Position numbers and translations under genes: made by a program
NCBI GenBank assembly: GCA_963682055.1
Contig: OY821749.1
Span: forward strand, 32,867,631 to 32,931,630
Direction of reading: 5' to 3'
Source: Primula veris
Taxonomy: Eukaryota > Streptophyta > Magnoliopsida > Ericales > Primulaceae
DNA: 64,000 bases
Notes under the pieces: generated by a model
Seen by the model: only the letters and a program-made list of their open reading frames with translations
What the model was told of the DNA's origin: nothing
Databases searched by the model: none
Shown here: piece after piece, positions 21,169-32,800 of the stretch
Position numbering within the stretch: the stretch's first letter is position 1
Layout of the letters: every line of letters starts with the position of its first letter

Positions 21169-24100
21169 TGTGTATTTCTTCTTTTTATGTATATGTATAT
21201 GTATGAGTATGTATATATAACTATTTGTTTATGAATATGTTAAAAATGTAAAATTATAAATTTTTCGGGTTAAATTCACATGTTTTATAAAATTTGGGGT
21301 CATTAAACCATTTTTTGATACTGCTACTATAAAAAAGTTGATAGTTAGGTTTTATGCATAACAAAAGACAACAACAACAACAAAACAGCTTTGGTGGAAT
21401 TCGCAAGGGAGAAATAATAATTAAGGAGGTGTACCTTAGGAAAAAAATAGGGATTAGCGCAATTTTCATCTGAAATTAAGATTATGGACTCGATATCCGT
21501 GAGAGACAATCTTTCTAGCTGATCAAATTCGATTTCTTTTGCCCCTTTGCAGAAGCATACGAGAGATTCACCACCGATCTCCAAATCAACTAATTTAGGG
21601 AACCGTAACTTGCTGGTTGAGTCTTTTTCTCTTCCCTCCCAAAAAAATACCTCTTCCATTTTTTCACAGTCAGAAACATGAAGTTTTTCAAGATGCAGAA
21701 TATCTAACTCATTTGACAGCAAAAAGATATTCTTCAGCCGTCTACATTTGAGCACGACAAGTTTTTTTAACTTTGCTATATTCCCGGCCACGAGTGGGCC
21801 TTTAATTATCTGCTGCAAATTGTTTAGACTATCGAGTCTTAACGACTCCGTCTTAGAAACTAAACACGGTGTTTTTGTAGGATCTGTCGCATCGCCTAGA
21901 TATTCTGGAGTTTCTGTGTCCCGAATTTCCAAACATCTGATAATTTGAGATGCCCTCTGTACTAGCTCATACACCAAACGTTTTGTTGTCATTCCCCTTA
22001 GCAGTAACACCTCCGCGTTGTATACAAGAAAATTAAAGTCTTTATCCAAATCTACGTCATTGATTGATAATATCCTTTCAAAGTTTTGAGAGTAATAAGT
22101 ATGATCTTCGATGTATTGGTAATGTCCTATATGGATTTGGTACTTCTTCAGGTCCCTAAACACTGGAGTTCTCGGTAAAAATCCAGGATCCGGTATCACA
22201 ATATGAAAAATACGCAGATTGGACAAAGACTCAAATTCTCCACGGACTGCAATTCTGCCTTTTTCTGTTTCATCTTCTCCCCAATCAATATTAAGTTTTC
22301 CCAGGTACAATTCCTCCAGACTGCTTAGACCTGAGATGATTCTAGGTGGGGCTTTTTTCAAACTATCACAATCCGACATATCCAACAGCCTTAATTTAGA
22401 CAATTGACCAATTTCGTTGGGCAATTCCTCAATAAATGGATCTGCAATGTGGAGGATCTCCAAATTCTGTAAATACTTAATTGTTGAGTAGCTCTCCAAC
22501 TTAGAATGTCTGAGACACAATGTATGCAAGCTTGTAAGATATTGGAGTGATGAGGGGAGTTTTAGAAAGCTATCATCACTGAAACTATATAAAATTATAT
22601 CAACAACTTGAAGTTTGACCATCCCCTCAAAGTAACTGTCAAGGATCTGTACGCTTGTGTTGTTGCATAGTAAAAGCTTCAGTCTGGGGAATTGTAATAA
22701 TGGCAGAAGCTCCTCATTTTCCTGTGATATAACTGAAATCCAAGTGCAATGCTCTACAAAGCTCTCCTCTACTGATGTCTCCAAAGTAACACCATTCTCT
22801 ATTACTAATGAACCTTTCTCAGTGTAAGCAATGGATTTTGATACATCACGAACGACATCGTGAATTTTGATCCATCGTGAACGACGTCGTGAATGATTGT
22901 AACCAGTTGACTCTATCGATAATAAGCAACGAGATTGTAGGTGTTCAACTAATGCAAAAACTCTGTCTCTTGCTGCTTCAACTCTGTTGATTCCTTTGAA
23001 CAACCGTAATCCCCATCCCATATGGACCAACCTTTCGACAACAATAAAAGAATCTTCTTTAAACAGGCTGCAAAGAAGAAACAACGACTTTGCTTCCTCG
23101 TCGTCTAAGTAATCATAACTCAGCCTTATGGACTCGTGTACTTTGTCTTCCGTTTTTGATATTGTTCTTAGTTTTAATAAAGTATCGTTCCAAACAGGTT
23201 TGCTTTTTCCAAGAAGTGCACTTCCTAAAGTTACCAAGGCCAGGGGAAGACCTGCACATTCCTTCACAACGTCTTCGGCTATCGGTACAAACTCGGGATC
23301 GTCATTCAGGTAATCTCCGATCTTCTCAGTGAAAAGCTTCCACGATTCACTGTGTGTTAAGGGATCAAGCGACAACTCGTGTCTTCTACTCCTGAAATCC
23401 ATCCATAGGCCTTTAGTTCTTGAGGTGAAAACAATTTTGCACTTACTTTGACCATCTTGCAAAGTAATACCTAGGGATTGAAGATCAAACTGCTCCCAAA
23501 CGTCATCCACTATAATCAAAACTTTCTTGCCGTCTAGTCTTTGATTTAAACGACCAGCTCTTATATCCCGATTATTTTCCTCAAATTTTAGGCCCAACCA
23601 TTCTGCAATATCTTTCTGTACATTTATCGTTTCTGCCCTTTGGCTCACAACTGTCTTTGCGTAGTCATCAAACATATTTTCTTCCTTCACCCTTTTGAAA
23701 ACATCATCCACCATTGTTGTCTTACCTATCCCTCCCATCCCACATAATCCAATTATGTTAATATTTTCATCCCTCAATTTCTCAATAATCTTTCTGATAA
23801 TCAACTCTCGAGATTCAAAAGATGTGGATGATGTAGGACCCACGAATGGAGTGGGAGGTGCTGGTAATGCTACTTCTGGAAAATTTCCTTCTTGTTGCAG
23901 ATCAATGATTTCTCTAGTTCTCTTATTTGCCCTCCGGCTTAAAACATAACGTGACTTCAAATTTAAGCACCAATTGTTGAAACACCCTTTCGGAAATTGA
24001 GCCTTCTCTAAAACAATGCTCCGTGCCTTGTCGTCAACCGAATCCACACGTTTTAACCAGGTTTCAACATTATCCAAAATATTTTCCACATTATTTTCAG

Positions 24101-24272
24101 CAGCTTTCACTTTGACTTCAACACCGTTTTTCAAATCTCGCAGCTTCTTTTGTTCATTTTCAAGAGTCTCAACATTTCCAGTAAATTTAAATAAGTAACC
24201 GAACTGTCGTCCTATTGGAGCAATCAAGAGTTCACTAACTTTTCCCAAAATAGCAATAGCGATTTCTGCCAT
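19102..24272 (-). CDS. NLR1: coiled-coil NB-ARC-LRR immune receptor
   Basis: An intracellular CNL receptor, expected to sense pathogen effectors and trigger defence and cell death. Four exons join in frame by eye: 24272-21435, 20945-20343, 19789-19253 and 19170-19102, giving about 1348 residues; all three introns are phase 0. Residues 1-130 are a coiled-coil region of RPS2-like type. NB-ARC motifs are all present: P-loop GMGGIGKTT (178-186), kinase-2 KKVLIIVDDVW (249-259), RNBS-B KIVFTSR, GLPL (341-344), RNBS-D CSLF and an IHD variant of the MHD motif (470-472). LRRs follow, and exons 2 and 3 add further modules (MKEIWCGQ, MKDIWCGQ). The last exon encodes a short Gln/Arg then Glu-rich tail ending in TGA. 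No interruption was seen, so it is probably functional. The group resembles At4g27190-type CNLs. Confidence 0.93.
21139..21166. repeat. (AT)n microsatellite in NLR1 intron 1
   Basis: An uninterrupted AT run in the intron between exons 1 and 2. A shorter run lies at the equivalent place of NLR2 (about 45424-45444). Confidence 0.9.
23720..23741 (-). promoter_or_regulatory. Possible miR482/2118-type target in the NLR1 P-loop
   Basis: The coding strand over the P-loop reads GGGATGGGAGGGATAGGTAA then GA. The miR482/2118 superfamily is known to target this P-loop region of many CNL mRNAs. Agreement with the usual target consensus is about 18 of 22 positions by eye. The same sequence occurs in NLR2 at 47940-47961. 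This is a prediction only. Confidence 0.35.
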
Positions 24273-25500
24273 TCTAAAAGCCTCCTTTCTCTTTAGATCC
24301 TTTTCCTGCCTTTACATTTTCAAATTGAAAAATAAAAATCATAAAATGTTTATCAGATATAACCAGAAAACTAACAAGAATAGGCTAACAACAAAATGTT
24401 TGTACAAATGAGGAGTTTTGTTATTCAGGAGTTTGAATTTCATAAATGAATCGTCAAATCAATATAATGGGAAAAAACAGAGCAATAAACGCATGAGTGG
24501 ACTAAGGTATAGGTGTGGCCCACTATTTTTATTTTTATTCACCCAATAAAAACATACCATAAACAAGAAAAAAAACTGTTTTGACCACCGTTAAATTGAT
24601 ATAAAAAATAATATATCCCAATAAAAATCCAACATTAAAAGGGAAAATCCTTAAATTATAATTTATAAAAAGCAAAGCCTAATAAAAACCTAACACATAA
24701 ATGAAAAACTCTCGTTAATTACCCTTAAAATAAACCAACAAAAACGCTCCATGGTCTATAATTAGTATCACGAGTAATTAACATTATTTTTTTCAATTAT
24801 CCGGTTAACTAAATGAATTAGATATCGTTGATTTTTTTTCTTTTTTGGGACTTTGGTACGGTTTGGATACGACACAATCACGCGACGCGAATGCTATCAT
24901 TTGTAAATATAATTTAAAATTGTTTCTAACAAAATTTAAGGATAAAATATACATTTTTACCATTAAAAAAACATTGTGACATTTGAATAATTTTTATTCC
25001 ACGTAATGCTACTAGATTGAAACTTTGTCCTAATTTATCGGGACAACATTCTTTTTTTGGTGTTCCAATTTATTGAGGCACTTTTTTAAGATATAAACAA
25101 ATTTTTTGTTACTTTCCACATTTTACACTTTTTCAAACATAACATAAAAATAATGAAACAACAAGTAGGGCAAAAAAATCAATTTAAGTAAAAAAAATAA
25201 AAATATAATGATGATGTTCACTTATTTTAATCATTCTAGTTAAAAATGGAAGAAAGAGAGAAGAGGGGGTAGTAAGTATTACGGAATGAATTAAAATCAC
25301 AATTAAAATTCAGTATGAATAAAAGGGGGAACCATGGCCCACCAATATTAACCACAGTTTATGATAATAGAAATGAAGTTACAAAGAAAAGAAGTTTATG
25401 GGGAATACTCATTGGAAAAACATATTTATTTATTTTATCATTTTACAGTTTATTTCTGTAGAATTTACGTTCACTAGTATATATTTACGACCACTAGTAT
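24273..25500. repeat. 5' flank of NLR1, partly duplicated
   Basis: 24273-24470 matches 48493-48700 upstream of NLR2; 24461-25372 matches 8471-9410. A Stowaway-like scrap lies near 25020-25085. This should contain the NLR1 promoter, but I cannot point to a TATA box with confidence. Confidence 0.6.
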
Positions 25501-26116
25501 ATATTTAAGTCGTATCATTTTACTATCCAGTTATTATGTCAAGTTATACAAATACATAGGTGTAGTGTAGAGAATATTTGAAGTTTTGAACTACACCCAT
25601 CATGCAACGTCTTTACGTTTTTTACCTTATAATTAAGCTTCAGTAATCAGTAAATATATACGGAGTATATGATACGTAAAATAAAAGTCACCGATTCTCC
25701 AGATATATATCATTATTCATTACCCATTTAATTACTGCTTAATCCTTCTTCCCAAAATATTGGTGACTTATATATTTATGTACAACTTTAACCGAAAAAT
25801 ATTTCGTCTTTAAATTGTTTAAATGTAAATTTTTAAAATTTGTTTATATAATTTAATATTTTAACTATATGATTAATTTTTAAAAAATTAGATTTCAACA
25901 AATTTAGATATAGCTTATTTGTCGGTAAAAATCGTAGACTGCCATAAAATAACTTGGGAAGATGTGCATGGCTTCCGCATGTCTCCCCATTCCTTATCGT
26001 GTGTATATGTAAACTTAACCTAAACCTTTACCCGACCGAACCACGCATTTCAAACTTCTTAACAATTCCCAACAAAATATCAAACATTTATCAAAAAATA
26101 TCAAACACAGTTTTCT
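25501..26116. other. AT-rich non-coding stretch
   Basis: Between the NLR1 flank and the reticulon relic. No element end, repeat or open frame of note. Confidence 0.4.
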
Positions 26117-26376
26117 ATGTCAACTAAGCCGGAATCACCATCGTTATAACCGCCACCGGAACGTGGCCAGAGTCGTACCGAACCTGGTTTTAGGGTAGAA
26201 GATGTTGTTATGTGGGAAAAAAAGAAGCTAGCGGTGACGGTGCTAGCGGTGGCGACTGCCACGTGGACTGTTCTCCAAGTGTACCGGTTTAACTTCGTTA
26301 CTATTGTCTCTTGGCTCGCTATATTTGTTGTCACCTTGGCTTTCTTGTGGGGCAACCTTCAGAGGCTCTTCAGCAA
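26117..26376 (+). pseudogene. Reticulon-like (RTNLB) gene relic
   Basis: The reading frame from ATG at 26117 encodes a short N-terminus and then VMWEKKKLAVTVLAVATATW and a hydrophobic stretch ending LAFLWGNLQRLFSK at an AAG/GTATAT splice donor (26376). This matches the start of the reticulon domain, which shapes tubular endoplasmic reticulum; the first membrane hairpin is seen. A TAA (26147-26149) stops the frame after ten codons, probably from CAA. Translation could restart at the ATG at 26210, but the second hairpin, loop and C-terminus are missing. The following bases are a tandem copy of the exon-intron junction rather than the next exon. Confidence 0.72.
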
Positions 26377-26657
26377 GTATATAAATTTTTTTCTTTATTT
26401 CGTTTGTGTGTTATTTGTTGGAATTTTTGTAGGTTGGTATGTATCGAGTTTTTTATTTAGTTCTGTGCTAATTAACTTTGTTACTATTGTCTCTTGGTGT
26501 GCCATGTTTGTATTGTGATCACCTTGGCTTTCTTGTGGCCTGTGGGGCAACCTTCAGAGTCTCTTCAACAAGTATATTTTTTATTTTCTTTCTTTCGTTT
26601 ATGTGCTTTTTGTAGGTTGATGATATGTATCGGGTCTTTTATTGAGTTATGTGGTAA
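26288..26657 (+). repeat. 184-bp tandem duplication inside the reticulon relic
   Basis: Copy 1 (26288-26470) and copy 2 (26471-26657) both hold TTAACTT(C/T)GTTACTATTGT, then CACCTTGGCTTTCTTGTGG and a GTATGTATCG-like tail. Copy 2 has several small insertions and its reading frame is broken. Confidence 0.85.
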
Positions 26658-26739
26658 TTGCAAGGCAAAATTAACAAATATATATACTATTTCCACCATG
26701 CGGATCCAGGACTGTTTTGTCATTATTTTGGTGCTTTGA

Positions 26740-29590
26740 GACGGAAATTTTGAGACCAAAAAAATCAATTTAAGTAAAAAAAACAACAATATAATCATGA
26801 TGTTCACTTATTTTATTCATTCTAGTTAAAAATGGAAGGAAGAGAGAAGAGGGTAGTAAGTATTAGTGAATGATATTCACTTATTTTACAGTTTATTTCT
26901 GTAGAATTTACGTTTAGTAGTATATATTAATTTGTAATTCATTAAATATTACGTCTACGACCACATTTTAAGAACTTCGCTAATTACATTTAGAAAGATC
27001 AGTTGAAATGGGGTTAACCGGTTGGAGCTCTAGTCCCAACTCAGATACATATTCTAGAACTAATTTACTTTTATTTTATTTTATTATATATTAGACAAAT
27101 TAGTATTTGATAAATTAAAAACAAATATTACAATACAATAAAAACTCAAATAAAAATATAAAACTCTAGTGGAAACTACCCTAAATTTAAATATTAATCA
27201 AAATTTATAAATAAAAATTAAGATTTCAATATAATTTTTTGGCACGGGACTTTGTAAACCGAAAATATTTCAGTTGGTTTAATGTGAAGAAACAATGGGC
27301 GCCAATCGTCAGAATGTAAACTATCAAGACCATTAATGTAAACAAAAAAATTTATTTAATTTATCTTTGAGTCGAATTTTTCATTGTCTATCGGTTAGAG
27401 TTTTAAAACACTTTTCGAACGCCGCGCCAATCTAGTAGTATTATTCATTATCTAGTAGTATTTGGAACTAAGGTAATATAATTTGTAATAGTAGACCAGT
27501 TTAGTATATTTGAAATTCAAAAATAAATCGACAATCAATTATTATAAAAGCCATCCGTGAAGAAAGACAAAATGTGTCTGACAATGTTCAAAATGGGACC
27601 CACTTCTAGCTGGAGAGAGTATTCAAAGCTACTATAGGGAAATATTAATTTAATCAATACATCAATTTATCAGAATGTAAACTATCTAATAATAGTTGAT
27701 CCCTTTATTATATGTAAACTATCAATTTATCAGGACCATTAATGTAATTGGCCTTATTATATGGAGTAGTAATTTGGGTAAAAAAACGAGTAACAAGTTT
27801 CCACAATTTATCTAATAATATTTGATCCCTTTGTTGGATACCAGTAAACGACATAAGAAGATTACAAAAATACTTGTACCTAATACAGTATTTAATTAAT
27901 TTTATAATTGTGTTTTGTTCTTTCAAAGAACCTAATTATTCCAATTTTGTCATTTATTATTTAATAGTAAATTTGAAAATTTACCCTCTTTGTAAATAAG
28001 CAAAATAACAAGAATATATATATATATAGTGGGAAAGAAAGAAAGAGTTGGAACTTACAAGTTAGGAACTGAGGAGAATCCAGACCAAACACATAAAACA
28101 CTCACTCATATTTTGTTATGTTATACACCAATCAAATTTTGTTATTCTGAGCATTGAATTTCAGAAATAAATCGTCAATCAATATAATATAATGGGGAAA
28201 GAGTGAAGAAGGAAAAGTAATGGGAAAAGACAGAGCAATAATATGGAAATGAAGCTACAAATAAAACACCAAAAAGTGAGCATTTCCAGTGGGGGAATAC
28301 TCACGAAAATGAATCGTCAATTAATATAATATAATGGGGAAAGAATAAAGGAAACGTAATGGAAAAAGGAAAAGTAATCGTCAATCAATAATGGAAATGA
28401 AGCTACAAATAAAGTGAGCATTCCACTGGGGGGAATACTCACGAAGAAAAGCATATTATTTGAGCAATAATATGCTACAAAAAATACAATACTATGATAA
28501 CAATTACATTACGATAGCATCGTATATGGATTATGGTGAAGTAGGATTCAAGCCTAGGTGAAGTTGTAGAGGAACTAGACAAATAATTGTCTAAAAATAT
28601 TAGGTCCCCATTTTGTCACAACGATCGGACATTATACAGTTAAATTGATCACCGTTATATTAGAAAATAGAGAGTTAGATGGTACATTTTCAATAACTAA
28701 TATTTTTTATATTATATATTAGACAAATTAGTAATTGATAAATTAAAATCAAATATTACAATACAATAAAAACTCAAATAAAAACATAGAATCTTAGTGG
28801 AAACTATACTAATTTTTTTGGCAACGGGCCTTTGTAAACCGAAAATATCTCAGTTGGTTTAATGCCAAGAAACGTTGGGGGCCACTCGTCTGAATGTAAA
28901 CTATCAGGACCATTATTGTAATTAGTCTTATTATATGGAGTAATAACACAGTTTTTTTATTTAATTTATCTTTTAGACGACTTTTTCATTGTATGCTGGT
29001 TAGGGTTTTAAAACACTTTTAAATCTAGTATTATTCATTATGTGTCATTATTCATTATCTAGTAGTATTTGGAACCAAGGTAGTAGTAATATAATTTATA
29101 ATCGTAGACCAGTTCAGTTGTGCTATTCTGGAATATTTGAAATTCAAAAATAAATCGACAAGCAATAATTAGAAAAGCCAGCTATGAAGAAAGAACCAAA
29201 ATGTGGCCGACAATGTACAAAATGTGACCCACTTCAAGTGGAGAGAATATTTAAAGCTAATGTAATGGGAAATATTTATTTAACCACTACATCAATTTAT
29301 CATTCTATTACTAATTTGGGTAATAAAAAACAAGTTTTCACAATTTATCTAATATTATTTGATCCATTTGCTCGATACAAGTAAACGACATAAAAAGATT
29401 ATAAAAATACTTGTATCTAATACAATATGTAATAAATTTTACAACCGTGTTCCGTTTTTTTAAATAACCTAATTATTCCAATTTAAGAAATAAATAGTCA
29501 ATCAATATAATGGGGAAAGAGTGAAGAATGTGGTTGGCATATTCCACTGGGTCCCTTCATTCTCGGTAAATTATTATATTAATAAAAATA
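26740..29590. repeat. Mosaic of NLR-flank duplications
   Basis: 26870-27180 repeats the 8223-8470 and 9600-9720 blocks. 27180-27990 matches 49390-50090 (both contain GGCGCCAATCGTCAGAAT). 28010-28260 matches 10690-10930. 28800-29460 is a second, more diverged version of the 27230-27930 block. No gene seen on either strand. Confidence 0.6.
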
Positions 29591-29597
29591 TACATTT

Positions 29598-29821
29598 TGT
29601 TGTAATATATTATTGGACTATTGGGCCTTACTCATAGTGGTCCTAAGTTGAGCTTTTTATCTTGTATAACCCTAACGTCTAGTATATAAAGAAGGTTAGG
29701 GTCCCCTTGTATTCATACATTCTGATTAATGAAGTCTCCCTTATTGTTGTCTCTCATACCTCTCTCTATATCTATACATATATCTATATATATCTATAAC
29801 GAGCTAATATGTCACACAACA
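29598..29821 (+). repeat. 5' LTR of copia element B
   Basis: Begins TGTTGTAATATATT and ends CACACAACA, with TATATAAA at 29683-29690. It is related to the LTR of A mainly in the TATA region and the last 40 bases. CGTTATCAGCAC follows at 29822. Confidence 0.88.
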
Positions 29822-32800
29822 CGTTATCAGCACGTTGCTCGCGGAGACTAAGATATACGCTCGCGGATATTGGAGATTTTGGTTAAACGCACGGATATTG
29901 GGTATCTATAAACCTTGAGGTTTATCCGGATTTAATTGAGTTATTGTTATATCGACCTTCATCAAAATACGAGGCGTACGGTATATAAATATTTTTTCTA
30001 CCCTTACAAATAAATAAACTAATTGCTAACGAGTACTGTGTAAAAGGTATTATTGAATACAAATTGGAATTGTTTGTTTTGTCATAAATTGAATATATTG
30101 TGAAAATTGAAACCATCCATGTATCACACTATTTCGCCCTGTAATATTGCTTATGAATTGTATTAAAAGTCATGCAATCAATTGAAAATCATGTAATTAT
30201 GAACATATAGTTATAAGTCGGACGGAATATGTGATGAATTGAAACCAGGAATATTTTTTTTTAATTCGCTGAAACTATTGACTGTGCATGTTAATTACTA
30301 AAGGACTAAACTGAAACTTGTCTGAAATTATGGACTGAAGCTGTAATAATGCTGTAAATAGATATATAGTTTGCTGAAATTACACGGATAGTCCCTGTAG
30401 TATATTAGATGTATAAAAACAGTATATATGTGTTATAAAAGTCAATATTCGGTCTAAATATCCACCCACATGCATATAAATTTTTTTTATTAAAAGGCAA
30501 GCGAATAAAAATTGCATGTTAATTGAATAAATTGATATGTTTCCATGTAAATTTAACCTTTTGCATGTTAAAATATTTTTTTACCATATATAGAATTGAT
30601 TGGTAATTAAAAATATATTGCTTGCTTGCATGTTAGAACTACCATGTATAGAATTACTTATATGGCAATAAACCGTAGATAATTGATTGATATCTTATTA
30701 GTATAATCAACATATCTTTTGATATTACCATAGATATAAATATACCATATGGCACTTAATTGATTTGATTTGATTTGGTATGATATAATTTGTGTGATTG
30801 ATAATCCTGAATTGATTTAGTTTATCACCAAATTTACTGCATGATTAGATATATATCATGAATATATTTTATACTGCCTTGTATATATGTGGTTATCTAG
30901 AAAAGATATACCTGTTATTTATTGCCATGAATGGTAGAATTGCGAAATCATATATATTCACATTTAAGTTGGAAAAATTATGAACCTTCCCTAAATAGGC
31001 TCACCTATTTGGATACGATGTCTAGGAAAGATATAGGCGGAAGTCGATATCCTAATGAGGTCGGGTTTTAAGTGGCATTCGTGCCCTCCACCCTCACCGT
31101 CTTTCCTGGTCGTTTTTCAAGTAGAGCTACCGAAAGGGGTTGACTAAATAATAATTTCCCCGAGTGTGTTTATATAGTGATGTATGTTTCGCCGAATTGG
31201 TGTCTTTGTATCGACCTGTCGTTCGATCAATGAGAACCTATTCACATTAAAAGCAAAAGTATTTTTCGAACCTGTCGTTTCGAAATAAAGTTTGTGCTTG
31301 TGCAAACCATAAACATATAAACCAGTCGTTTTATATTAAAAATAATCCAGAACTCCCAACACATGTTGAATGCCATCTATGATGAGAAAAATCGCAAAAC
31401 ATACTTGCGAAATGACTGTTTAGATGTTGATGTTATTCCGTCACCACATGTTAGTCACCCTGATGTGTGAAAATATGATGCCCATTTTTGTTTGGATGCC
31501 ATCTTTGATGAGTAAAACACGAGTTTGTTGTTACACTCAGGATGAATGCTAAGGCGTTGATTTTATTCCGCCGCCACATTTGAGACGTGATGACGTCTAT
31601 GGTGAACAAATGTCTGAAATTGACATATTAGAGCAATCCTTCACCAAAATACTAGCTTGGAAATTGTATTCCATAAGTAGTATCGTGAATTTATATTCAC
31701 CATGTTCCTTTATTGCCCATCTCTTATTGGATAAGAAAATTACCCCGGTGAGTAGTTTTAATCCTATTGAGTCAATGGCGAATTGCTTTTCTGATATTAA
31801 TGCTCTTCGTGTGCATTTTTTTCCACGAATCGAGAATCGAGACAAGTGTTATTTGTCTCGAACTGTCGCGATCCCGATGAATCGCCTAGCCAAGAGAGAT
31901 TTTAGACAATCGTCAAAATCGAAAACCTGTGGCTCCAAGACAGTAATTGAAAGGAACAATATGGCCCGTTGTCACAAAGCAAGAGATAATGCTCAAGGAG
32001 GCAACTCTATGCTATAAAGACAAAGGTCATGCACGGTTACTCCTTAAATAGTTCAAAACTATTACAAAGGTGAAAAAACCGATGCTAATGTGGTTAAATC
32101 TAACTGAAAGGAAACTCTTGAGACCCCCGGTTTTGTGGCTCAAATGAGTTTGGGACCTTTTTTTTTTATTGATTTTGATAAATCATTGAGCCAATTTTTC
32201 GCTCATCTGGATTATGTTTTCCATTTGGATTATTATTTTTCCATTTGGACCATACTTTTGGATTATGGTTTGCCTGTTTACAAAATTTTTCGAAATAATT
32301 TAAAGTGTTTTGAGCAAATTCCTTTGACAAATGTGACCAAACTTTAAATTATGAAATTTTAGGCAATACTTGTGGGGTAGTTGATTTTTTTGGAAATAGT
32401 GGGTAACAGTGTACCACATAATTTCACCAACTATTTGCCTAAAAGAGTACTCAGTGACAACGATTCTGGACCTGTCGTTCCAAATTAAAATCTTTGGTAA
32501 AACCAAATTGATTTGTCAAATATGAGGTCTTATACTCATGTAGGTCCTGCCGTACCTTGTTGAGTTATAAAATATTCGAGAAAACCAGTGTTATCTGGTA
32601 ATAGCTCATGAAAAAATTAAAATTTCTTTACATAGCCTCCATTCAATACGATCAAAAGCGTATTTTAGAGGAGTTGAAATGTCTTTCAAGTGGTTGCTAC
32701 CACATTCTTTAAAGCATTTAAAGTTACCTTATCATTTCGCCTGTCGTCGAATGATAAATGATTTAGATGCTAAGACATGATTGTCTATACTATCATTCGC

